64,000 nt of DNA, taken from positions 5,949,942 through 6,013,941 of the forward strand of contig NW_024753828.1 in assembly GCF_018991925.1 (NCBI RefSeq), in the 5' to 3' direction. Below are positions 24,923 through 35,587 of the stretch, piece by piece. The DNA is from Homarus americanus. Taxonomy: Eukaryota > Arthropoda > Malacostraca > Decapoda > Nephropidae. The notes below the pieces were generated by a model. The model was not told where the DNA came from and searched no databases. It saw nothing but the letters and a program-made list of their open reading frames with translations. The position numbers and the translations under genes are program-made. Position 1 is the first letter of the stretch, and the number at the start of each line of letters is the position of its first letter.

Positions 24923-26534
24923 GTGTAACCGACCTCGAGGATGTTGCCAACCAGAACGTATAGTGTTGAGAACGAATCCAAAATAAATAGCACGTTTACA
25001 TCATATGCATCAAACATTAAATAGCTCATGAACTTTGATATTCCGTGACACAATTCTTCAACAGTCAGGGTGGAGTGGTCTAACTACAGTGGCATCCTTA
25101 ATAAAACGAGAGAGAAATATTGAGGAATTTGAGACTGAGGGCCCGTCAGTCCTGAACGTGTGCTGTACGCGTGTGTGAGAAGACTGAGGGAGGACGGGAG
25201 TAGTTCTTGTATGAATCTAGATAATACCATGTCAGCCTAGTGTAGTATTTATCATGTTCTTTCCGTCTGGTTGGCTCAGTACGTGTTTAATTCTGGTCAG
25301 GTCTATTTAGTGTTTGTGTTAGGTGTCCGTTTTAGTTCCTGTTTGTGTTACTGTGTGTTTATGTTAGTTTCTTGTTTATCTTAGTATTTCCATGTTAGCA
25401 TTTTTGGATTCGAAATAATTTTGGGGGAAATTATACAACTTTTCAAAATTATTCTAAGATTATATATATACTGTATACAGTTTTATATATCTACAAATCA
25501 GGTACAACACTGTCCTTTGTCTGGTTATTTTAGATCATCCCACACACACACACAAAAAAAAAAATTAATATCACCATTTTCCACATGTGCAGTTTAGAAC
25601 AGAATTCCCTGGACATTATTGACAATATTTAATACTTTTCTTGAGTCACGTAGGTAATGGTTGATTAGGGTTTGATCACCTGTTTACCCCAGGTTTGTCT
25701 ACGTGTGGTGTTATGATTGTTTTGGTGGTGTTATAATGTAAACGACCACCAGCTATAAACAAAATGCCCAGCTGTAAACACAAAATTCACCGACTGTAAA
25801 CAAACAAATCACCAACTGTAAACAAAAGAGCATCACCAATTAGTAAATAAATCACAAGTTAAGTCACCAATCACATAATCACCTAAAAATCATTAATATT
25901 GTCTCTTAATGTAATGGGAATTTTATCTTTTAGTCTCAATAACCATTCAGTGTATAAATGAATAACACAATTACAAGAAACAATGAATTATCTAAATAAA
26001 TTGCCTTACACGATCCAGAAATTATTGTTAAGTTGAAATTAAAACTAATATAACAAAATATACTCATTTTTTTGTTTTTATTATTGTTTATTTTTTTTTT
26101 AGCATTTAGTTTTGTCCATGTCTCAGTTTTGTGTAGTATATATGTTTATTGTAATATATATGACACCTAAAGTAGAAAAACAAAAGACTCTAACCAGAAA
26201 ATAAACTTAATTCTTCCCCAGATCGTCTTTTCAGTAATGTAAGAATCATGTAATGCACAGAATAACCTCTCTCATTTTATTGTTTTTTTCAGATCAAGCT
26301 TATCTATTACTACGACTCGTCTGGATAAATACCGTCTTCATACAGTATCAAAGCTTTCTGTCCAACACAACATTTCGGGGTTCAGTAGCCTTACGTGTAC
26401 CGTTTTATCACGTGTAATTCCATTATCTGAACAATTCACAAAGACTACAGCCCGTCACGCCAATGCTGTCACTCCCTCATTATGCAAACTAGTAGAGAAA
26501 GATCGTAAATTCCTAACACAGTGAACATCCCACA
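24923..26534. other. no gene seen
   Basis: AT-rich sequence downstream of cGLR A. The ACTGTAAACAAA word repeats loosely at 25752-25850. Confidence 0.45.
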
Positions 26535-26540
26535 TTTATT
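26535..26540 (-). terminator. possible polyadenylation signal of cGLR A
   Basis: TTTATT on the plus strand (AATAAA on the minus strand), about 395 bp after the stop of paralogue A. The AT-rich interval between would be the 3' UTR. Confidence 0.35.
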
Positions 26541-26934
26541 ATCTATCATTGTGGATACTAAATTCCTGGTTCCACCTTCACAGTTTCACATCAGGATCAC
26601 CAGTCATCTCACCTAAGCCTTTTCCATCATCCTCGATATACAACAGGGTGAACTCTTTGAAATTTGCCGTGACGAAGCTTCAGTCTTGACGCGAGTTTTA
26701 CCCCAACACAAAAATTTCTTAATCACATGGATCAGATTAAGACACACACCGATTATCGACGTTATACAAACTACTTTATGTTTCCTTAAAATCCTCTGTA
26801 AGATACTGTTGAAATCTCTTCGTCTGAAGGCTATCACAACCCTTATATAGTGCAGTATATTTCCTTATATTACTCACAGATGGATTTTCTGCCATCATGA
26901 AAATCTTCAGACGTAGTACAATATAAAAAAAATC

Positions 26935-29900
26935 CTAAACGAGGCTTCTGACTTTGCAAGGTCTGTAGTCCATCACCACAGCAAGCTCGTCCTGAAAGTC
27001 CATGGGTCTCAGTGGGCAGGTGGTGGAGATGGTTAGACGCCCCTTGACGAATAGGCTGTCTAGCTTCCAGTCGCCGAGTTCACTGTAGAGGAATGTGAGA
27101 AGTGTGCTGTAGCCTTCCCCTGTAGGAGCCAAGAGAAGGGAAAATGAGTTTTAAATTTTATAGTAATAATGAATATTTTCATTTGTATGAGAGAGAGAGA
27201 AAGAAAGTCACTTTCCTCTTTAAGAACATACAGAACCATTCAACTGTTAGAACCCAGACCAAGAACTTACAGGTGGTCTTTTCCTTGAGTTGGTCGGCAT
27301 ACTTGATGGTAAGACGGTGCAGGTGGGAGGGCTGGAGGCTGTACTTGGTGTGCCAGCTGCTGCGGTCAGCCACCAGCTTCAGCAATCTTACCATGTCCCG
27401 TAACTCAGCTGTGAACAAAAAAGAAGTTAACAGTTTGATTTTTTTATAGAAACAAAATTACGTGAGCTGCCAGTAAACAATGTGAGCTGTTATATACAAA
27501 TTGAGATGTTTATAAACAATACTGTTTTTTGTGACCAAAATATACAACTTTTCTCTGCCCCCATCAAGCCACAGTCAGTGAACGAACTGTTTGACACCAG
27601 TTAAAAAAATGGTTCTTGCATCTTGCTGTAGTCTGTCCTCACTCAGAGCTACGATATACTGAGCTGGACGACAAACCCACACCATTGTTTACACCACAAC
27701 GCTAAGTTAACTGTATACAGGTATTAAGATTCAATCCTCAATGAGATGATGCGACTGAACTTGGATGGTTTGTTTACTGTCAACACTAAGCTATGAGGTG
27801 TATGAGGATGGTATGCATACCGTTGTTCCTGATGATGTCATTTTCCAGGAAGGTGAAGGACACATCGGTGAGCCTGTGTCCATCATCCCACGTCTTCCGC
27901 TGAGGGACGGCCAGGGAGAAGAACATGAGGGGGCCGGAACTGTTACGGAGGTCCTCCACGCTCTGTCTCACTGTCTCTGGTAACTCCTGCAGTGAAGTTA
28001 GCCTCGAGCAGTCCTCCCAAGACCTTCCTGCCGGGTTGATTCGAGAAGTCATACTCTCATATTAAGTGTAAAACATCCAAAGCTTCTCCTTAAATAATTC
28101 ATATTACCACCTGAAGATTCCCCCTCCCTTATTTTATTTCACAATAATATTAAACACCCTAACCTAACCTAGAACACTCTGTTACCTGAGGCACTTTAAA
28201 CCAACAAATGATACAACCAGGTAACGTCTTCACACACCTGCAATCAGAGGAGTGAGGTGGACCCGTGTGGCTTCGTTCTTGATGGTGATGGTGACACTGA
28301 GGTCGTTGGGTGTCTCTTTGGCCTGTATCTTGGCTCCGGGTATTACCAGGGTGTCCACCAGAGCACGTAGCCTTTTTAGAGACAGAGAAAGAAGTCACCT
28401 CAGACGATGTACTCACTTGATAAAAGATGTGTAAAGTGAGATAGAGAAAGAGAGATAAATGGAAGAAACATTAAAGCAAATACTCACTCGGAGAAGATCT
28501 TGTTTTGTAGTCTCTGAGTCTTGAGGAAGTCCTCCTTGTCGGCAAAGTCTATTTTCTTGTGTTTCCTCCAGCCCAACGCGTACAACTCGCTATTAGTGTC
28601 GAAATATATCTGTCCAGAGAAGATCCGCAGGTCACTCAATAATAATAATAGACACATCAATACTATAAATAAATACAACAATCACAACATAAAGAGTATT
28701 AACAATAACACTAAAAATAATATACTAATAACTACAATAATAACAATAACAAACTACACAATAATCACAACATAAAGAGTATTAACAATAACACTAAAAA
28801 TAATATACTAATAACTGCAATAATAACAATAACAAACTACACAATAATCACAACATAAAGAGTATTAACAATAACACTAAAAATAACATACTAATAACTA
28901 CAATAATAACAATAACAAACTACACAATAATCACAACATAAAGTATTAACAATAACACTAAAAATAATAACACTAATAATAACAATAACAATAATAACAA
29001 TAACAAACTACACAATAATCACAACATAAAGTATTAACAATAACACTAAAAATAATATACTAATAACTGCAACAATAACAATAAATAAACTACACAATAA
29101 TCACAACATAAAGAGTATTAACAATAACACTAAAAAATACTAATAACTACAATAATAACAATAACAAACTACACAATAATCACAACATAAAGTATTAACA
29201 ATAACACTAAAAATAATATACTAATAACTGCAATAATAACAATAACAAACTACACAATAATCACAACATAAAGTATTAACATAACACTAAAATAACATAC
29301 TAATAACTACAATAATAACAATAACAAACTACACAATAATCACAACATAAAGTATTAACAATAACACTAAAAATAACATACTAATAACTACAATAATAAC
29401 AATAACAAACTACACAATAATCACAACATAAAGTATTAACAATAACACTAAAAATAATATACTAATAACTGCAATAATAACAATAACAAACTACACAATA
29501 ATCACAACATAAAGTATTAACAATAACACTAAAAATAACATACTAATAACTACAATAATAACAATAACAAACTACACAATAATCACAACACAAAGAGTAT
29601 TAACAATAACACTAAAAATAATATACTAATAACTACAATAATAACAATAACAAACTACAAATACATTAATAACAATACCAACCACAACAGTCATCCACAA
29701 CCCTGTACAGTATGTGGTCTTTACTCACGGTGAAATTGTCAGACGAGTAAGGTAGTCCAAGCATCAGTTCCACCTCGAAGTCGCTGAAGGTGGCGACTGC
29801 TAAGCTCTCATGGTGGGCGCCGGAGAACAGGAGGCGAGAACCCCTTAGTTGGCCCTTAGATCTGGCCACCATCGCCTGGAGTTTCGACAAAAAGGTCTCT

Positions 29901-29991
29901 ACCACCTGCAGGATAAAATAAAGTCCTAAGTCCTCACCACCAGTAGGATAAGAAAACACTTATGTATTACGCTTGCGATATATTCTTTCAA

Positions 29992-30051
<60 letters not shown>

Positions 30052-31605
30052 AGGTGACCAAGAAGAGTTGCCGGATACCATAATACGTTCTTTGCTCTTC
30101 CATCACTACTTAACTATTTTTCTTATATAATCAATAATAATCAACACGTAACATTATTCTATGGTGTTGTCATGACCTTAAAACCTTTAGCCTGTGGTTT
30201 AATGGTATATTAAATTTAATAACCTTAATTGTCCTTATGAACATGTTTAAAGTATGGAAGGGTGCAGTACCTTAGGTAATGGTAAGTTATGATAGGTTAG
30301 GCTAGGTCAATCTACATGTGAAATAAGCTGTGGGAGCGAATCTTCAGGCAGGTGAACTATCTTAAATTGTGCCCCACCTGTTGGAGTCGTTATTCATTTG
30401 TTTCTCTATAAAATATAACAGCTGATAGAACACAAGACACTGGTGAAGAATAGTCCCTGGCCAGATATTCGAGCATGCAAACCTGACCAAATATCCAAAA
30501 CAGACAGTCAGTCAGTCAGTCAGTCTCTCTCTCTCTTACCTTCACGTGTCGCTTCACCGCCAAGGTCGAAGTCTTGTCCAGTTTGTTGAAGATCTCCCTC
30601 ACAACTTGCTCCTGGGGGGTGAGAGGGGGAGGGGGGTTAGTTCTCACTCACCTACATGACATTTCAGTAATCACATTAACAAAAACAATAAAATTATCTT
30701 ATTATTGGTAATGTTGAGTGTGTGTGTGTGTGTTGAGTGTGTGTGTATGTTGAGTGTGTGTGTGTATGTTGAGTGTGTGTGTGTATGTTGAGTGTGAGTG
30801 TGTGTGTTGAGTGTGTGTGTGTGTGTTGAGTGTGTGTGTGTTGAGTGTGAGTGTGTTGAGTGTGTGTGTGTGTTGAGTGTGTGTGTGTTGTGTGTGTGTG
30901 TGTTGAGCGTGTGTGTTGAGCGTGTGTGTGTGTTGAGTGTGTGTGTGTGTGTGTTGAGCGTGTGTGTTTATAATCTGTAATCGTGGACGTTCTAGATTGG
31001 AGAAGAAAAAATCTTATTCAGAATTATCAATACTTTTCTAAGGCAATAAAATACGTCACGCAATGAACCACTGATAAAATTAACCTAGTGATTACATAGA
31101 TTACCCACAACACTGTACCGATAACATCATTACACTATAGGAAAATCTCCGCTAATTCATATTACAAAGACTAATTTTGTAACCTGACTAAAATTTATTC
31201 TTATTATACTATATTCTGATTTTTCTTTGTATTTTTCAGTTATTTTAGTTACATATTATGACTGTAGTGATAATAATAATAATAGCTGATGTTGGTGTCA
31301 AACGTGGAAGGAAGTTTGACAATAACACTCAAAATAAACCCTGAGATTTAAACCATCCTCCTATTAAACCACCTTAATAAATCACCTTTAAATCATCCAT
31401 CCTTCTCATAACTACCCAATCAAACCCTCAAACTAGTAAACCATCTTCCTCTTAACCATATTATTAAACCACTCTAGTATCAGTGCTCTTAAACCATAGA
31501 TCTTAATAACACTTACGAGGGAAATATTTCACTCCTAAGATGATTATGGATCCCGACTATACTGTAGCGTTGACCTATACTACATGATTTAGTTACTTTT
31601 GTTCC

Positions 31606-31644
<39 letters not shown>

Positions 31645-31693
31645 TCTCTCTCTCTCTCTCTCTATACTGATGTTTTGCTCCACTTACCGACAT
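26935..31693 (-). CDS. cGAS-like receptor paralogue A, predicted catalytically inactive (pseudo-cGLR)
   Basis: Eight coding exons read on the minus strand: 31693-31688, 30611-30540, 29905-29729, 28609-28488, 28371-28238, 28027-27821, 27408-27271, 27119-26935 (stop TAG). All introns are GT-AG; phases are 0,0,0,2,1,1,1; the product is 346 aa. The first exon encodes only Met-Ser, chosen because it has a perfect GTAAGTG donor and matches the first exons of paralogues B and C. The fold is Mab-21/cGAS nucleotidyltransferase (residues about 27-340). Active-site positions are degraded: G55-A56 replaces Gly-Ser, D68-F-E70 replaces D-x-D, H164 replaces the third Asp, and S267 sits where human cGAS has Tyr436. 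Residues S227-F-T229 and E232 of the base-contact strand remain. There is no zinc thumb. The reading frame and splice sites are all intact, so it does not look like a decayed pseudogene. By inference it binds nucleic acid or nucleotide, or regulates its active relatives, without making cyclic dinucleotide. It is divergent from paralogue B. Confidence 0.85.
28105..28172. mobile_element. foldback-family fragment in intron 5 of cGLR A
   Basis: CACCTGAAGATTCC, TTATTTTATTTCAC and ACACCCTAACCTAACC appear in family order. A half copy within the 210-bp intron. Confidence 0.5.
28655..29658. repeat. satellite of about 81-84 bp filling intron 3 of cGLR A
   Basis: About 12 units built of CACAATAATCACAACATAAA, GTATTAACAATAACACTAAA, a middle ATACTAATAACT and AATAACAATAACAAACTA. 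G is nearly absent. The array occupies about 1 kb of the 1.1-kb intron. Confidence 0.9.
29998..30050. repeat. (AC)n microsatellite in intron 2 of cGLR A
   Basis: About 26 AC units. Confidence 0.95.
30278..30358. mobile_element. foldback-family fragment in intron 2 of cGLR A
   Basis: GATAGGTTAGGCTAGG followed by GTGAAATAAGCTGTGGGAG and AATCTTCAGGCAGGTGAAC: a right-arm copy. Confidence 0.45.
30714..30968. repeat. TTGAGTGTGTGTG minisatellite in intron 1 of cGLR A
   Basis: TTGAGTG followed by variable TGTG runs, about 17 units. Confidence 0.9.
31606..31662. repeat. (ATC)n and (TC)n microsatellites in intron 1 of cGLR A
   Basis: ATC at 31606-31642, TC at 31643-31662, just before the first coding exon. 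Confidence 0.9.
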
Positions 31694-31771
31694 TGTAAAG
31701 AATTTCTAAGAAGCAGTAGCGTTAGTTCTGCTCAGTCCAGGAGTGATGAAGTTCTGTTTGTTCTGGATGAT

Positions 31772-32085
31772 TGTGGTGGTGGTGAAGAGGGTGTGGTGGT
31801 GGTGAAGAGGGTGTGGTGGTGAAGAGGGGTGTGGTGGTGAGGGTGTGGTGGTGAAGAGGGGTGTGGTGGTGATGTGGTGGTGTGGTGGTGGTGATGTGGG
31901 GTGTGGTGATGTGGGGTGTGGTGGTTGTGTGGGGTGTGGTGGTGAATGTGGGGTGTGGTGGTGAATGGTGGTGTGGTGGTGAATGTGGGGTGTGGTGGTG
32001 AATGTGGGGTGTGGTGGTGAATGTGGGGTGTGGTGGTGAATGTGGGATAGTGGTGGCGTGTGGTGAATGGATTGTGTGTGGGAAG
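31772..32085. repeat. G-rich GGTGTGGTGGTGAATGTG minisatellite upstream of cGLR A
   Basis: About 18-bp units with GGGGTGTGGTGGTG cores, beginning 80 bp upstream of the start codon of A. Confidence 0.9.
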
Positions 32086-32118
32086 TGATATTGACAATAG
32101 TAGTGTGTAGTGGTGTTG

Positions 32119-32282
32119 TCAATAGTGGTAGCTTCTAGTAGTGGTGATATCCAGTGTTGCTGTGGCGCTGGTGGTAACACTGGTGGTGATGGCACTAATG
32201 GTGGTAGCACTGGTAGTGTTGGTAGCACGAATGTTAATAGCACTGGTGGTGGTGGTGGCACTGGTGGTAGCACTGAGTAAAG
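32119..32282. repeat. (GGT)n-rich degenerate trinucleotide region
   Basis: CACTGGTGGTAGCACTGGTA-type units. Confidence 0.75.
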
Positions 32283-32557
32283 TTCAACAGGATAGTTGTT
32301 GTGGTGACGAATATAAAATCGATACTTGTTCACAATACACACGGGACAGAGCGACTGACTAGCTACCTCCCTGCCTACTGACTGCCCCAACTCGACGTGT
32401 ATGACTCACGTTCAGCTGGTGGTGGTGGTGGTGGTGGAGTGTTGTGGCGACGCTACGGACACCCTCCCGTCCCCCGTAACCCCACCCCCCAACACCCACA
32501 GTCCCCCACAGACTCTCGCTCACTCACACTCAGCGGAATGTTGTCGTTGCTGAGGTG

Positions 32558-32621
32558 ATGTTGGTGATAACTCTTTTGATCTGCTTGTTAGTTTTACCTG
32601 TATATTATATTAATGCTGATG
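32558..32621 (+). CDS. candidate first coding exon encoding a signal peptide
   Basis: ATG followed by a strongly hydrophobic 21-codon run (MLVITLLICLLVLP...YINADG), ending in a phase-1 donor GTAAGTC. Small, hydrophobic and phase 1 is typical of first exons of secreted proteins. The upstream 100 bp are C-rich and free of microsatellites (a possible promoter or 5' UTR). It lies on the opposite strand from cGLR A, starting about 865 bp beyond A's start codon. I could not find a convincing second exon before cGLR B, so the rest of the gene may be far away or absent. Confidence 0.35.
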
Positions 32622-32661
32622 GTAAGTCTTTTAATATTTGTATTAATCTCTCGTATGATTT

Positions 32662-32663
<2 letters not shown>

Positions 32664-32710
<47 letters not shown>
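32664..32710. repeat. (CT)n microsatellite
   Basis: About 22 units, shortly after the candidate signal-peptide exon. Confidence 0.9.
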
Positions 32711-32712
<2 letters not shown>

Positions 32713-33293
32713 CTGTTTTTATCTCCGTTTTTGTTTAATTTTCATTCTATTTTCTTCAATCATCAATATTCACTTATTTATTATTTGTTTGTAATGTTTA
32801 TCTCGCCCTGTTTACCTTGTTTAGTCATGTTGTTACTCTACAAGTAATACATACCTTATAACACGCCAAAGAGAGGCAAATGGCCTAATAATAAGACGTG
32901 TGTGCAGGTGTTAATTACCGTGATCTCGCACACCTGCCTGACGCGTAGATACATGTGTGAAGTAGGTGTTGAACAAGTTTTTTTTCTTCAAGTTTTGTAA
33001 ATTAAACCCTTTAATCATAGACACTGTTGGTGAGAGAGAGAGAGAGAGAGCAATTGTTAAGAACGAGAGGAACGACAGGCAGACAGAAACAGATCGATGG
33101 AACGAGAGATAGTAAGAACGCCCCAAAAAGATAATTTATGTCAACTAATTAGATATAAAATAATAATAATCTGACCACAGTATATCATTATATCGTTTTA
33201 ATCTGGCGCACAATATTGACTGCTTAACCGCTTACCGCACCGAGGAATGTATACGGTACACACTGACTAATTCATGCCGAGCGACCCCACTAA
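32711..33293. other. no gene seen
   Basis: Mixed sequence with a (GA)n at 33032-33048. Confidence 0.45.
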
Positions 33294-33332
33294 CCTAACC
33301 TAACCTAACCTAACCTAACCTAACCTAACCAC
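33294..33332 (-). repeat. (CCTAA)n run, 7-8 units
   Basis: Perfect CCTAA units, in inverted orientation relative to the TTAGG array 470 bp downstream. Confidence 0.85.
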
Positions 33333-33751
33333 TTCCTGGAACTGTGCTATCGCCCACATTACAAATATAGTGTTATTGGGCTAGAGGGTCACGATAAAGA
33401 GATAGTCAGGGATAGGAATTTGTTTTGTTATATTTTTTTAGTTATTATGAGTAGGTGATACTGTGGGCTTTACGGGTAATGGAGGCAGCAGACATTGCAA
33501 TATTTGAAGTAAGTTTAGGTTAAAGGGAAACGAATCCAATTTGTAATTTTATTCGTCAATTTATATTATTTTAATTATTTGATTTCTCCTTGATTCGCCC
33601 TTTTCTTTCATAATTTTCTGATACAAAAAAAAATTGCGAGTTTTCCTCTTCATTTCATTTTAGAATTTATTGTAAAGTTGTCTTGTTCTACAGTTTATTC
33701 CCATAATCTTTCTTCTCTTGTGTTGCCATTTATATTCCGTGCATTTTGAGA
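33333..33751. other. no gene seen
   Basis: AT-rich, unremarkable. Confidence 0.4.
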
Positions 33752-33912
33752 CACCCTAGTCTAACCACCCCAACGCTTTAATAACCAGATGGATTATGTT
33801 AGGTTAAGGTTAGGTTAGGTTAGGTTAGGTTAGGTTAGGTTAGGTTAGGTTAGCATTAGAGTGATTTAATCTTCAGGTTAGGTTAGCTTAGGTTAATCTT
33901 CAGGTGATCTTA
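33752..33912. mobile_element. foldback-family copy with (TTAGG)n core
   Basis: Left part ACACCCTAGTCTAACCACCC, a core of about ten AGGTT units at 33798-33852, then a right arm with two TTAATCTTCAGGT words ending AGGTGATCTTAAG. Confidence 0.55.
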
Positions 33913-34335
33913 AGACAATAACACTTGATAAAATAATGAGAAGAAAAGAAAACATTAAAATAGAATGAAAAAATAAATAAAATAAATAAAAAAACAAATG
34001 ATAAACTAAATAAAATAAAAGAAAGAGGAGAAACAATAAAATAAAAAGTAAATATAATAAAAGAAGATGAAATATAAAGAGAATACGAAAGAATAGACAA
34101 ACAAGAACAAGGGAAAAAAACAAGAACAGGAGTAGAAGAATTACGAGAAAAATGAAAACAAAGGAATAAACAGAGAAGAACTAAAAGAAGCATAATAAGA
34201 CAAAGAAAATCAAAATAAGAATTTAGAGTGAAATAAGAGAATTGGAAAAGAAGAATTATAGACAAATGGGATAAATAGTAAGAACTAAAAGAAAATGATA
34301 GAGAAAAACGGAAGATGAACGAAATTTATTGTTAT
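33913..34335. repeat. A-rich purine tract
   Basis: AAATAAAAGAAAGA-like low complexity on the plus strand. Confidence 0.7.
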
Positions 34336-35587
34336 AAATGGATGATAATGAACAATAATGATACTATTCAGGAGTGTAGCTGTACTGTCACTTCTAAAGT
34401 ATTAGTGCCTGAGGTCTAATGTGTACATATAAATTTATCAAAGAATAAGATATACTGAGTCATGTACACTCCTATACACACATAGCAATAGAAGCAAGTA
34501 TACTCATTTTCCAACATGTAAAATTTGGGTGAAATATTTGTGTTTGAGAGGATTATCGGTCGTTATAAGATGTCAGTTATAGTGCATATGGTAACCTCTC
34601 TCCCTCACCGGGCCCTCCTCCCCTCAAGGTCCCAGCAGCCAAGCCTCAGCTACGCTCCCTGACTAGACATGACTTGTACACGTCAGTCAGTCTGTAAAAT
34701 ATTTACTTGTGGTGTGTACAATACGTGTATGTGTCCCTGTACGTGTATACTTAAGCCGGAGATAAAAGTGCAACATTTTATCATTAAAGGCATAAAAGTT
34801 TGCCGTACAACACTACGTCATTGATTGAATCGTCGCCCTGTGTGTGTTGCTGCTCACACGGTCAAGGAAGTGATCAGTTGCCTGGTGGTCCTATAGAATC
34901 ATCAACTTGTGCGTTTGTCCCGTACCGTATATGCGTCTCGAGTGTCTAAGACCCGTATGTTTTTGCGAGGGACGTAAACCTACCAATCTTTATCTAATCT
35001 TAACTACTAATATCTCGGGTACATCAAAATAACGTTTTTTAGTCCAGGCAAACATGTATTATGTTATAACAAGGTGCAGGACTTTCACTGTGGTGACCAT
35101 GTTATAAAGGTGAGACTCACATACCTGTAAAATACTAGTGAACTTAATCATCGAGGCCTAAAGGCTAAATCCGTATTGCGAGATAAGGAACAATTTCATG
35201 CGGCGTAGCTCGGTGGTTATCATACATTAGGCAAGGGAGCCGGAAGTAGATAGCTCACCAACACACACCACTGAAGTCAGACAAGACTTATTCATGTTAA
35301 AACTCACTGCCTGTAGTTACTTGGTGGTAGTAATAATTTATTTTTATGACCCTATGACCCTCTTATTATATGAGTCTTCCTCATCTACAAAGAAGATTAG
35401 TTGATCAATCTCTATTCTTTTTTTGGTACATCTAAAATGGTTGTACAGACGGAACTTAGGAAGGACTAATTGAAGAAAACAACGTCCAGCAGCTGGCAAC
35501 TGGAGGGAGCAAAAAGGGTGAGCGTTAAATGCTCTCCTCCCCACAATCCTATCATATAACGTCTTACTACCACTGAGCTGAGGCAAG
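34336..35587. other. upstream region of cGLR B, no gene seen
   Basis: Non-repetitive sequence. An A-box-like TAGCTCGGTGGTTA at about 35211-35224 lacks a matching B-box. No TATA box is convincing near the start codon of B. Confidence 0.4.

Noticed and set aside
26613..26837. Minus-strand frame downstream of gene A
   Set aside because: It lies in the probable 3' UTR of A and has no domain or splice support.
26935..31693. Gene A as a decayed pseudogene
   Set aside because: All eight exons are open, all donors and acceptors are canonical and intron phases match the paralogues.
35344..35586. 80-codon minus-strand frame upstream of gene B
   Set aside because: No recognisable domain; it covers the likely promoter and 5' UTR of B on the other strand.
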